DNA from: Rattus norvegicus
Taxonomy: Eukaryota > Chordata > Mammalia > Rodentia > Muridae
NCBI RefSeq assembly: GCF_036323735.1
Contig: NC_086032.1
Span: 54,400,599-54,464,598, forward strand
Direction of reading: 5' to 3'
DNA length: 64,000 bases
Shown: piece by piece, positions 1-10,978 of the stretch
How the letters are laid out: the number at the start of each line of letters is the position of its first letter
Numbering within the stretch: position 1 is the first letter of the stretch
Notes under the pieces: generated by a model
Told to the model about the DNA's origin: nothing
Seen by the model: only the letters and a program-made list of their open reading frames with translations
The model's database searches: none
Program-made: the position numbers and the translations under genes

Positions 1-1570
1 CTAAGTGTGACATGCTCCTAGCTGTGTGGCTCAAGCAAAGGAGTGAAGACCAAAAGAGAGGGCAGAGAAAAGGAACTTACTATACAGACACAATAAGTTA
101 TGGCTTCAAAAGAGGGAGCAGAGAAGAGAAGTGTTAGGAAAACATCGGTGGCTGTCAGACTCACCTTGCCTGAGGCATTCTGAAAGCAGGAGGATTTTTG
201 ATCAAAGACATCCAGGATGAAGGTAACCTGTAAAAGAGAGGCATAGACTTTACTAGTGTGGGTGAAAGCTCTGTCCCTGAACACTAAAGTCTTTGTTTGA
301 ATGCCACATGGAAGGGATTACAGAAGAATGATATAGTCTTATAGTATACAGCAGTACTCTACAATTAATGTCACAACAGAGAATATGTCCTTAGGACAAG
401 GTTACTGAAAATTCTTCGCATACGACCAAAATGATATAACTGAAGGTACACACAGTTAATTTACTGCTGAAAGACTACAGTGTGGTTTTCAAATTTAAGA
501 TCTTTTTTAAATTTTAGTAAAAAATGATTTGATATAAATAATACTTGACCCAAGGAAAGGGAAAATTAAAGTAGTAACTTCATAGAGAGTTGAAAGTAAG
601 ATTTAGACCAAAGGTCAAACCACCAAAGCATACATTTCTAGTTTGGAAGACTATATTTATAGTGTTAAACAAATCTGTAATATAATATTGCTCTCTTTAA
701 AAATTTCTTAGTTCAATTGAACTGCTAAATTTTTGGTTCAATTCCTACATAAATCTTCCAAAAAGTTCTTTCAGTTTGTTGTCTTTCATTATTGACTCTA
801 GATTTATACATTTTTGTCATCTTATGAGTCTGATCTGCTTTGTTTCCCATAATTTTAGTTAATGTGCTAATCGGAGATCATAGTTTAAAATTATTTTTCC
901 TATGGTCATATAATATACAAATCATAAGATACATATACTACACAAAAACATTGGCATATCCTTAACAATGGTCACAGAATTAATAAACCCTCATACTAGC
1001 ATTCCGATTAAAAAAATGGCACTTAGAATTGGTTCATAATGAGGAAAGGAAAAAAGAAATCAAGATGTATTCTTTTACATACAGATACACTTGTCACATT
1101 TGTCAGAGATTCTATCTTGTCTTGAATGTGTACTTTTGTTGTCTTCATTAAAACTCAGTTGGTTATATGTAGTAATATTTCTGTAGGAGTTTTGTTGTTT
1201 AAAATTCCTGAGACCCTGTAAAAACTGAAGAAAAAAATGAAGCAAAACTAGAGAAGTTGAAGAGGGAAGGCCTTGATCACAGAAATGAGTGGATCTCCAG
1301 AAAGAGAAACAATATCTCAGTGTTAAAAGGGAGAACTATACTTAATTATAGTATTCTGAGAAAATTAGATATTTATTACTTCATTATTTTTGAAATAGTT
1401 TTTACCCAAAATTTTTTGGTATACCAACTAATGAGTTTGTCTTTAGAATTAGAATAAGCCTCAGAAAGAAATCTGTATAAAAGAAGTACACTATTTACTG
1501 CAAATGCCTCTTTTGTGATCAATTCCCAAATGCTTTATCAGATTCAGGCACAATAATCTGCACAAATAAA
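1..1570. other. Unique AT-rich sequence; candidate exon at 165-227
   Basis: No repeat family is recognised here. The only notable signal is a 63-bp stretch on the minus strand (165-227) bounded by a strong acceptor and a consensus donor, listed separately. The rest is AT-rich with short, unconvincing open frames. Confidence 0.5.
165..227 (-). other. Candidate 63-bp internal exon (minus strand)
   Basis: On the minus strand a pyrimidine-rich tract ending in CTCTTTTACAG precedes position 227, and the segment ends at 165 with AAG followed by GTGAGT, a perfect match to the mammalian donor consensus. The segment is exactly 21 codons and is open in two phases; the phase-0 reading is VTFILDVFDQKSSCFQNASG followed by K. 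I do not recognise the protein. It could be a coding exon, a lncRNA exon or a cryptic pseudo-exon. No neighbouring exon can be identified in this window, so the gene, if real, would have long introns. Chance pairing of good splice signals is possible. Confidence 0.3.
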
Positions 1571-1850
1571 GTTGGCTCCAGTTGCATATGTAGCAGAGGA
1601 TGGCCTTGTTGGGCACTAATGGGAGTTGAAGCCCTTGGTCCTGCCAAGGCTGGTCTCCACAGTGTAGGGGAATGTTAGTTTGTGGAGGTAGGAAGCGGCG
1701 TGATTGGGGAGGGAAAATACCCTTATAGAAGAAGGGGGAGGGAGATGGTATTAGGGAACTTATGGATGGAAAACTGGGAAAGGGAATAGCATTTAAAATG
1801 TAAATAAAAATATCCAATAAAAAAAGAAAAAAATAATAGAAAAAAATTAA
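1571..1850 (+). mobile_element. L1 3' UTR fragment, severely 5'-truncated
   Basis: The sequence matches the 3' UTR seen in the other L1 copies of the window: the 'gcatatgtagcagaggatggcc' type segment (1584 on), the 'ggtcctgccaaggctgg' segment, a purine-rich tract (about 1690-1750), then 'aactgggaaagggaata' and an A-rich tail (about 1808-1850). Only about 280 bp of the element is present. No clean target-site duplication was found, and divergence from the intact copy is moderate, so this is an older insertion. Confidence 0.85.
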
Positions 1851-2240
1851 AGCAGGAAATTACTAAAAAAGCTTATATGGAACAGTTAACCTAATGTTGA
1901 ATCCTTTAATAAAATTTAATGTGAATAAAAATATAAGACACATCCATCAAATTTTCATTGTTATATTTATAAACATTAGATATGAAACCAGAGAAAAGAT
2001 AATGTATAAGCTTCCTATAAAATCAACAAATATGAGCCCCTTCAAAAAACACTTATAACAATAAATAAAGGATTGAATTACCATATAAAATAGAAATGGA
2101 TTTTATATGATTTTTCTAAACAATTAAAATAAATTTCATTCCATCATGTCCTGTTCAAGACAGAATTTTAATATATTACTAAGATAGTGCTGGTAAATTG
2201 AATGAGCCAAAGGAAGATATCAAAGTTAGTATATATTATG

Positions 2241-2273
2241 ATCAGGTATGATCAGTAAAAGATCATACCTGAT
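2241..2273. repeat. Perfect 13-bp inverted repeat with 7-nt loop
   Basis: The arm ATCAGGTATGATC (2241-2253) and its exact reverse complement (2261-2273) are separated by AGTAAAA. The pairing is perfect over 13 bp and could form a hairpin in single-stranded DNA or RNA. No terminator-like or RNA-gene context is apparent, and the function is unknown. Confidence 0.8.
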
Positions 2274-2807
2274 ATTACCTTTATGAAATAGGAGATACTC
2301 TTTGTTAGAAAAAAGATTTTTGTACATAGAATGTGGCAGATTTCATTCAACATAATTTATTCCACTGCCAATTAAATATGGCTCTTTTCATTTCACAGAA
2401 ATGACAGACACTATTCAAGGAACCTCCTAGTCAGAGCAGTTATCATTTCATTGGCCAGTGATATTAATCTAAATATTGCATACTTTTTTCAACATAACTT
2501 GAAAGCTCATTGTATTGTGCATACCCCATTATGTCAGTCTCTTCATTGTGTCAATGCTCTGTTTAACTTTTCTAAATTAATAGATTCAATGCTGGCTGTA
2601 CTCCCCTGGGCATTGATTTCCACAACCATGCAGCAGCTGCAACTTCAATTATAAAAAGCAAAGTGTTCTGTAAGCCTTTTTTCTGCTTCAAGGAACAATA
2701 TTTTCATGTGTGTAATATATTTATCTGGTAGAGAAAGAAAGAATGATTCAAAGACTTCTCAGAATTTTATTTCATAGTGGCATGTAACTGAGAAAGGGCA
2801 ATAGTAG

Positions 2808-2962
2808 ACACACATACACACACACACACACACACACAGATAGATAGATATACTCTGCAGAAGAAAGAGGAGTCAGAACACAGACAAATTTAGTTATATA
2901 TATATATATACATATGTATATATATATAACTATATATATATAACTATATATATATATATATA
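2808..2962. repeat. Compound microsatellite (CA)n-(GATA)n and (TA)n
   Basis: A CA run (about 2808-2838) is followed by three GATA units (about 2838-2850), a 40-bp non-repetitive gap and then interrupted TA runs (about 2894-2962). The translated frames here are low-complexity artefacts. Confidence 0.95.
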
Positions 2963-4221
2963 TTCCAGACTCCAAATATATTAGTTCTGTTTCATATTTT
3001 AGGTTTGTTATTTAACCAAATAGCTTTGTCTTTTTAAAAGATTTCCTTCTGTGTGGCAAAAGGAGTTTTCTTTCTGAGTGTTCAACTTTCTATAACTCAC
3101 GTGGAAGAAACAAATTGACAGTTGAAATATTAACAGGATGTAAGCTCTAATAAGTATGGAAGCTCATGTGCATTATGCAAAATAACAAGTTTAAAAAAGA
3201 GTAAGACAGTTGTGTGAACCTCTGCTCCAGACAAAAGGGAAGTGAGAACACAAACAACTTTAGGTAGAAAATAAATGATCCTTAGGGAAGAAGGATAGGA
3301 CAGAATGGACACCAGCATGGGACAAAAATTCAGCAGTATATAATTGAGAAATCTGACTTTCAATATCCTGTTATATGTTTATCCTTCTACAACAGATGAC
3401 ATTTTTATAACAAGAAGGAAATGTAAAGAAAGTGTGTTTGTACAGATCTGGTTCTTAGGTAGATAAAAGCAACCTCAGAGCAAAGACTTTCCCTGTATTT
3501 GCTGTTCTCAAATGTTCCTTAATTTGAACCCCAGTGAAGCATGGTTTGGATTATCAATTTAGTGTACCAACATTTTTCATCTTGTAAATCAACATATAAA
3601 CTATGGAATTAAATGATAATTATCCTACATTTATTAAGCATGTTTGTTTATGAAGATATGTATGACAAGACTGATAGATTTTTGATAGGATGGGATATGA
3701 GCGTCTAATCACTATAATAGAGAGTACATGATTTTTTCACAACATGGCAACTATGGTCATTCTAGAAAAGAAAGGATGCTTTTCTTTCCAATACACCAAA
3801 CACAGCACAGAGTTCTCTGGTAGAAAAGGAATAGATATCACCTGACAAGGACATGTCACATGAGAAATGTGTTCTGTTGGGGTCAATAAGAATTAAATAT
3901 CTTTCTGAAATTGTTGAAATTTAAGAGTTTGAGTATTGGCATGGCAATATAACTAAGACCAGCACTTCTAAACATTAATTGATTTTAAGCATAGATATTC
4001 AGGATTATCGGTCATCAATACAATTAATTAGATCTAATAAACTGAACCTCGGTGTAAAACTGTAGAACAATAATAAAAGGAGAAATAAGTGAAGATGTAA
4101 GAAATAAAGTATGGTGACACATGTATGGTGGCGTCACTATGTTGGGGCCTTATTTGTCTTATTTTAAAGGTAAAAGCTGTTATCAATAAATGAGACATGC
4201 TACATTTTCTGGTTTTGTTTT

Positions 4222-4269
4222 GATGTGTGTGTGTGTGTGTATGTGTGTGAGTGTGTGGGTGTGTGTGTT
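4222..4269. repeat. (TG)n microsatellite, interrupted
   Basis: Interrupted TG dinucleotide run of about 48 bp. Confidence 0.95.
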
Positions 4270-4587
4270 GAGAAATGAGTCAAGTATTGCACGTATTAAG
4301 CAAATACTTTTAAGCACATAAAATATTTTATATTTCTAGATATTAGAGATTTGTTAGGCTTATGCTATATGTATTTTCAAGTTCACTTTAGTTAACATAT
4401 GTTAATATATTTATTACTGTATATTTACAAATAAATAGCTGAAGAGGATCAGGCATAAATTAACTTATACTACCTTTGTTAATGTCTTCACCAATACTAA
4501 AACAAATAATGTCTGTACATTTTCTTTAAGTAATTGTTAAAGAGGGAAAAGGAAGAAGAAATAAAGGAAGGAAAGAAAGAAAGAAAT

Positions 4588-4588
<1 letters not shown>

Positions 4589-4630
<42 letters not shown>
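4589..4630. repeat. (GA)n microsatellite
   Basis: About 21 uninterrupted GA units in a wider purine tract (about 4545-4660) built of AAAG and GGAA words. The open frames across it encode only Glu-Arg repeats and are not genes. Confidence 0.95.
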
Positions 4631-4634
<4 letters not shown>

Positions 4635-5579
4635 AAGAAGGAAACAAAGAAAACTTAAAAGGAAACACTGTCCATCTGTCCATTTACTTTTGGAAAATAT
4701 CCAAGTGGAGTTTCTGCTCCCTGTCTTGGAGAGGAGTGTGTAACTGTAATTTTCTTAATTATGTGAGATGCCACAAGTAAAAAGGCAGCAGTTCTGGTTC
4801 TGTCCCAGTGGGAATCTCAGCATCTGTGAGAGTTTGCAAGATTCTTGTATTAGTAAGCTTCTCAACAGGGGGGAACTCGGCTTGTTATTCTATTTTGGAT
4901 CTGAGAGAATAGTTCACATTTACCACAGGCATTCTGAAAGTGCTTTACCAATCACCTCAGCATTGTTATGTAATTTTAAGATGCCTAAAGAAATGATGAT
5001 AAGATAAATTTGAGGAAAAATAGTTTTGAAGGAGAATTCAAAAATGAATAGAATCCAAAATTCTATTGTATGCTTCATAATACAAATGTTTTAAAAGATA
5101 GCCTTAAGGAAATTTGTTATTAGCCTCATACTGGATATTTGCAAGTATCATTTGAAAGCTATGTGCATTTAAAAAATAAAATTCAATAAGAAATATAAAG
5201 AAAAAAGGTGCAGTGTATTAATTCTCTTAGAATGGTCAGTCTATTATTCTGCAGACTGCAAGACTGAAATATAAAAGATTTTAGGGATTTCATGAAGCCT
5301 ATATTCAACTAAAAGTTTAAAATAAAGTATGAGTATTGATTGGAGCAAGATGTAGATTCTCTTAGGTAGGTGACCCCAAAACACCAGTTTTGAGAACATG
5401 CTTGGTAGATACCAATCGTGCCAGAATAGAGTTACAGTTCTGCTTTATGTTGCTTCCTTTCAGAAGTGCTCCTTTGGCTGAAACAGAAGAGAGGCACATG
5501 GTTGAAATGATACACTGACAGCTCATAATCTTCCCAGAGTACACATACATAAACATTGGTTTGCTGTGTTATTTTTTTT

Positions 5580-5599
5580 GTGTGTGTGTGTGTGTGTGA
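5580..5599. repeat. (TG)n microsatellite
   Basis: About ten TG units directly after a short T run. Confidence 0.9.
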
Positions 5600-5755
5600 G
5601 GAGAAAGTTAGAGATAAAGCAGTTTTAGGTAATCATTCTGAAGGAGGAATGTTTAACAATTGTGCTGTTAGTAGGAAAGTCATATTGAGGAGGTACTGAA
5701 GACATGGAGAGTACAGACACAAGGTCAATCACTTTGTTAAAAAAACTAGAAAACA

Positions 5756-7327
5756 GAGAAACAAGCCGAGAAAGAAATTAGGGAAACGACACCCTTCATA
5801 ATAGACCCAAACAATATAAACTACCTCAATGTGACTTTAACCAAGCAAGTAAAAGAACTGTACAATAAGAATTTCAAGACTCTGAAGAAAGAAATTGAAG
5901 AAGATCTCAGAAGATGGAAAGATCTCCCATGCTCATGGATTGGCAGCATTAATATAGTAAAAATGGCCATTCTACCAAAAGCGATCTACAGATTCAATGA
6001 AATACCCATCAAAATACCAATCCAATTCTTCAAAGAGTTAGACAGAACAATTTGCAAATTCATCTGGAATAACAAAAAACCCAGGATAGCTAAAACTATT
6101 CTCAACGATAAAAGGACTTCAGGAGGAATCACTATCCCTGAACTCAAGCAGTATTACAGAGCAATAGTGATAAAAACTGCGTGGTATTGGTACAGAGACA
6201 GACAGATAGACCAATGGAAGAGAATTGAAGACCCAGAAATGAACCCACACACCTATGGGCACCTGATTTTTGACAAAGGAGCCAAAACCATTCAATGGAA
6301 AAAAGATAGCATTTTCAGCAAATGGTGCTGCTTCAAATGGAGGTCAACATGTAGAAGAATGCAAATCGACCCATGCTTATCACCCTGTACAAAGCTTAAG
6401 TCCAAGTGGATCAAGGACCTCCACATCAAACCATATACACTCAAACTAATAGAAGAAAAACTAGGACAGCATCTGGAACACATGGGCACTGGAAAAAATT
6501 TCCTGAACAAAACACCAATGGCTTATGCTCTAAGATCAAGAATCGACAAATGGGATCTCCTAAAATTGCAAAGCTTCTGTAAGGCAAAGGACACTGTGGT
6601 TAGGACAAAATGGCAACCAACAGATTGGGAAAAGATCATTACCAATCCTACAACAGATAGAGGGTTTATATCCAAAATATACAAAGAACTCAAGAGGTTA
6701 GACCGCAGGGAGACAAACAACCCTATTAAAAATGGGGTTCAAAACTAAACAAAGAATTCACAGCTGAGGAATGCCGAATGGCTGAGAAAAACCTAAAGAA
6801 ATGTTCAACATCTTTAGTCATATGGGAAATGCAAACCAAAACAACCCTGAGATTTCACCTCACACCAGTGAGAATGGCTAAGATCAAAAACTCAGGTGAC
6901 AGCAGATGCTGGCGAGGATGTGGAGAAAGAGGAACACTCCTCCATTGTTGGTGGGTTATTCTGGAAATCAGTCTGGAGGTTCCTCAGAAAATTGGACATT
7001 GAACTACCTGAGAATCCAGCTATACCTCTCTTGGGCATATACCCACAAGATGCCCCAACATATAAAAAAGACACGTGCTCCACTAGGTTCATCGCAGCCT
7101 TATTTATAATAGCCAGAAGCTGGAAAGAACCCAGATGCCCTTCAACAGAGGAATGGATACAGAAAATGTGGTACATCTACACAATGGAATATTACTCAGC
7201 TATCAAAAACAATGACTTTATGAAATTCATAGACAAATGGTTGGAACTGGAAAATATCATCCTGAGTGAGGTAACCCAATCACAGAGAAACACACATGGT
7301 ATGCACTCATTGATAAGTGGCTATTAG
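5756..7327 (+). pseudogene. L1 ORF2 3' remnant (broken)
   Basis: Corresponds to roughly residues 755-1286 of the intact ORF2p at 34237-38097. The frame is open from 5831 to 6748. It is lost near 6728, where a run of six A in the intact copy is five A here. A deletion of about 18 bp near 6957, within the segment before the second zinc-knuckle-like cysteines, disrupts the Cys-rich C-terminal region. The final 143 codons (6896-7327) are open in a separate frame and end with the same stop context as the intact element. It lacks the endonuclease and most of the reverse transcriptase and is non-functional. Confidence 0.92.
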
Positions 7328-8086
7328 CCCAAATGCTTGAATTACCCTAGATGCATAGAACACATGAAACTCAAGACGGATGATCAAAATGTGAAGGCTT
7401 CACTCCTTCTTTAAAAGGGGGAACAAGAATATGCTTGGCAGGGAATAGAGAGCCAAAGATTAAAACAGAGACAGAAGGAACACCCATTCAGAGCCTGCCC
7501 CACATGTGGCCCATACATATACAGCTACCCAATTAGACAAGATGGATGAAGCAAAGAAGTGCAGGCATGAAGACAGGACCCGGATGTAGATCTCTCCTGA
7601 GAGACACAGCTAGAATACATCAAATACAGAGGCGAATGCCAGCAGCAAACCACTGAACTGAGAATAGGACACCCGTTGAAGGAATCAGAGAAAGAACTGG
7701 AAGAGCTTGAAGGGGCTCGAGACCCCTTATGAACAACAATGGCAAGCAGCTAGAGCTTCCAGGGACTAAGCCACTACCTAAAGACTATACATGGACTGAC
7801 CCTGGACTCTGACCTCATAGGTAGCATTGAATATCCTAGTAAGATCACCAGTGGAAGGGGAAGCCCTTGGTCCTGCTAAGACTGAACCCCCAGTGAACTA
7901 GATTGTTGGGGGGAGGACGGCAATGGGGGGAGGGTGGGGAGGGGAACACCCATAGAGGAGGGGAGGGGGAGGAACTAGGGGGATATTTGCCTGAAAACTG
8001 GGAAAGGGAATAACATTCGAAATGTAAATAAGAAATACTCAAGTTAATAAAAAAAATAAAATAAAATTAAAAAAAATAGACAACAG
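5756..8086 (+). mobile_element. 5'-truncated L1 (2.3 kb) with 17-bp TSD
   Basis: The element joins the L1 sequence inside the reverse-transcriptase half of ORF2 and runs through the 3' UTR to an A-rich tail (about 8050-8080). It is flanked by a perfect 17-bp target-site duplication, AAAAAAACTAGAAAACA, at 5739-5755 and 8087-8103. The A-rich 5' flank fits the T-rich target preferred by the L1 endonuclease. Identity to the intact L1 of this window is high by eye, so the copy is fairly young. The 3' end lies about 54 bp from the 3' end of an oppositely oriented L1. Confidence 0.95.
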
Positions 8087-8140
8087 AAAAAAACTAGAAA
8101 ACATATGCCTGGTAGGTTATTCAAACAGAGATTTATTCCT

Positions 8141-9243
8141 CTTTTTTGTTAGGTATTTTATGAATCTACATTTGAAATGTTATCCCCTTTCTCTGTCCCC
8201 TATCTCAGGTTCACACCTCCCTCTGCTTGTATGAGGATACTCTTCTCCCACTCACTTACTCCTATCTCAGGTCCCTGGTTTTTCCCTACACTGGTGAATC
8301 AAGAATTCACAGGACCAAAGGCCTCTCCCCTATTGATGATAGACAATATCATCCTCTGCTACATATGTGACTGAAGCCGTGGGTCCCTCCATGTGTACTC
8401 TTTGGTTGGTAATTTAGTTCCTGGGAGCTATAGTGGCATTTGGATGGTTGATATTGTTGTTCCTCCTATGGAGCTGCAAACCCCTTCATCTCCTTCAGTC
8501 CTTTGACTCCTCTATTGTGGTCCTTATGCTCAGTGCAATAGTTTGCTCCAAGCATCCTCAGCTGTATCACTAAGTCTCTGGCAGAACCTCTCAAGGGACA
8601 TCCATATCTGGCTCTTGTCAGCAAGCACTTTGTGGCATCAGCAATAGTGACTCAGTTTAGTGGCTGCATATGGGATGGACCTCAGGTTGGACAGTCTCTG
8701 GATGTCCTTTTCTTCAGTCCATGCTCCACTCTTTGTCCCTGTATTTCCTCCTGTCAGTATTTTGTTAGTCCTAAGAAGGACTGAAGCATCCACATTTTGG
8801 TCTTTCTTCTTCTTGAGCTTCATATGGTATGTCAATTCATTTTTGGGTATTTTGAGCTGTTGAGCTAATATCCATTTAACAGTGAGTACTATGTGTGTTC
8901 TTTTTTGACTCGGTTGCCTCACTCAGCATGATATTTTCTAGTTCCATCCATTTGCCTATGAATTTCATGAAGTCATTGTTTTTAATAGCTGAGTTTATCC
9001 ATATAAACTAAGTTTAATAGCTGAGTCCATTATAAAAATGTACCATATTTTCTGTATTGATTCCTCTGTTAAGGGACATCTGGACTCTTTCCTGCTTCTG
9101 GCTATTAAAATAAGGCTGCTATTATATATTGGAGCATCTTTGGTTATATGCCCCGGAGTGGTATAACTGGGTCCTCATGTAACACTATATCTGATTTTCT
9201 GAGCAGCCAGGCTGATTTCCACCTGTTTGTACCAGCTTGTTGG
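8141..9243 (-). mobile_element. 5'-truncated L1 (1.1 kb) with 14-bp TSD
   Basis: Reads as L1 3' UTR and the last part of ORF2 on the minus strand, with the T-rich (poly-A) end at 8141. The flanks carry the identical 14-mer AGAGATTTATTCCT at 8127-8140 and 9244-9257, a clear target-site duplication. It is more diverged from the intact L1 than the neighbour at 5756-8086. Together the two form a tail-to-tail inverted pair. Confidence 0.92.
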
Positions 9244-9807
9244 AGAGATTTATTCCTTTTATGTGAGAATTTCTCCAGTGGATTCAAGCTCTTACTTAGT
9301 GGCTCTGTAAAAGACCTGTATCAGTCCTAGGTAAAGCAAGATGCCCACTGAGCCTTTTGCTATCACTTTTGATCAAGGATGGGTGAAGGACAGTACTACA
9401 CCTGCTTGCTGGGTTATTTAGGGAATGGAATATACTCTCATGAGTCTATTCCCAGAGTTGTCAAATTAAGTGAGACTAATCAGAACTGGCCATGTATATA
9501 ACCATAGCCTTGAGCAGAAGAGCTAATACCAGTGTGAAATACAACTGAGAAAATGAACTTGGAACATTTTGGATCACATTTACACAATGAAGGATGTGAT
9601 AGCAAGAAGGAAGAATGATGGGTAGAAAATGATCAAAGCTCTAGTTGACATAATATGTTAGAGCTAATACAAAAGTTCTAATGAAGCGAGTGAGATTTTC
9701 CTCTGAGATAGGAAGCAAGCTGATGTGGAAGTTAACAATGCAGGTCACATTATTCATGAAAATAACTTTTGAAAATTTCCAGAGACTGTTTTCAATTTAA
9801 AATGTTA

Positions 9808-9993
9808 ATGTTTTATTTTTGTAAATGGATATTTTGCCTTCATGTATATCTGTGTCATCTTTGTGGAGACCGAAAGAAGCATCAGATCACCTAGGACCAG
9901 AGTTATAAAGTGCTGTGATCCAAGATGTGGGTAGTGAGGGTTAAACTTGGGTCCCCTTGAAAAAAACATTCATAGTCCTAGCCATTTCTTCGA
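9808..9993 (-). mobile_element. Degenerate B3 SINE
   Basis: Read on the plus strand it follows the reverse of the B3 consensus: T-rich start, 'ttgccttcatgtatatctgtg', 'catcagatcacctaggaccagagtta', then 'aacttgggtcccc'. Several substitutions and small indels mark it as old. No TSD was resolved. Confidence 0.7.
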
Positions 9994-10851
9994 TTACATG
10001 TTTTGGATTTTCATTAATATTAAAGGGATAGAAGTTATCAAAGGAAGATCTCACCTAAGAATGGGAGAAATATTATGGTTTAGTGGAGGACTTGGGTGAA
10101 ACTTCTTAATCTTTGACAAAGTAATTATAAGCATTTAGAGTTTTATTCAAGTGCACAGACATTAAAGTGTGTAAGTCATGTCTCGACCTCCATCACTAGA
10201 AGGCTTTCTCCATTGAGGTGTGAAAAGCACGTGTTCGTTGTGCAGTCCTTTCAAACATTTTCCTGAGAGAAGTATGGTGCTGAGTCACTGTGAATGATGT
10301 GATTTTTGTGCAGACTTTGACAATGTCCCTGGTATTTAATGATAGTTATTTACTATTGAAGCTGCTTATTCTGTGCATTGTAGAGAGGCAAGCACCAGCC
10401 CATGCTTTAGGCAATGTCACTGAACTGAAAACACTGTAAGTTTTACATCTTCTTTTATGACAAACAAAACAGTTGTCAGAGGAGGGGAAAATGTTGGTGG
10501 AAAGGAATTACAGTTGACTAGCATGTCTCTATCTTTATTTCTATTATTTATATATACACATTCACATAAGCATTTAACAGTACTAAGCAGTAACAATGAG
10601 AATTTCTGGAATACTTAACATTCATGGAAGGGCTAAGGTTCCAAACTGATTTACTGAACCAGAATACTAACATAACAACATCTGCATAAAATTCCTAAGC
10701 TCATTTAAATTAGGGAACACTAATACACCTGCAATTACTCTCTCAATCACCCCTTAAATGGTTTAGGCCAATTAACAATATACAGTCAGATCCTTTGCTC
10801 TCTTGACTTCCTGCTAAAATCTTACCTATTAAAAGTTTTTTCCTTGCCAGA

Positions 10852-10978
10852 TGCAGTGGCACATACCTTGAATTCATGTATGTGGGAGAAAAAGAAGCAG
10901 TATGGTCTACAGAATGAGTACCAGGACAGAGCTACACAGGGACATCCACACCCACCAAGAAAGCCTTTCTCTACTTCA
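10852..10978 (+). mobile_element. B1 SINE
   Basis: Shows the B1 order: 'agatgcagtggcacataccttgaattc', then 'ggtctacagaatgagtaccaggacagagctacacaggga'. It is 7SL-derived and diverged, with a poor A tail. Confidence 0.75.

Larger units (their letters stand above)
1856..5738. other. Unique AT-rich sequence with microsatellites
   Basis: Nearly 3.9 kb with no recognised gene or transposon. It holds a short perfect hairpin (2241-2273) and simple repeats at about 2808-2962, 4222-4269, 4589-4630 and 5580-5599, listed separately. Open frames are short, and several are only translations of the simple repeats. Confidence 0.6.

Noticed and set aside
4534..4780. Glu/Arg-rich small proteins
   Set aside because: Translation of the GA microsatellite; no start context or conserved domain.
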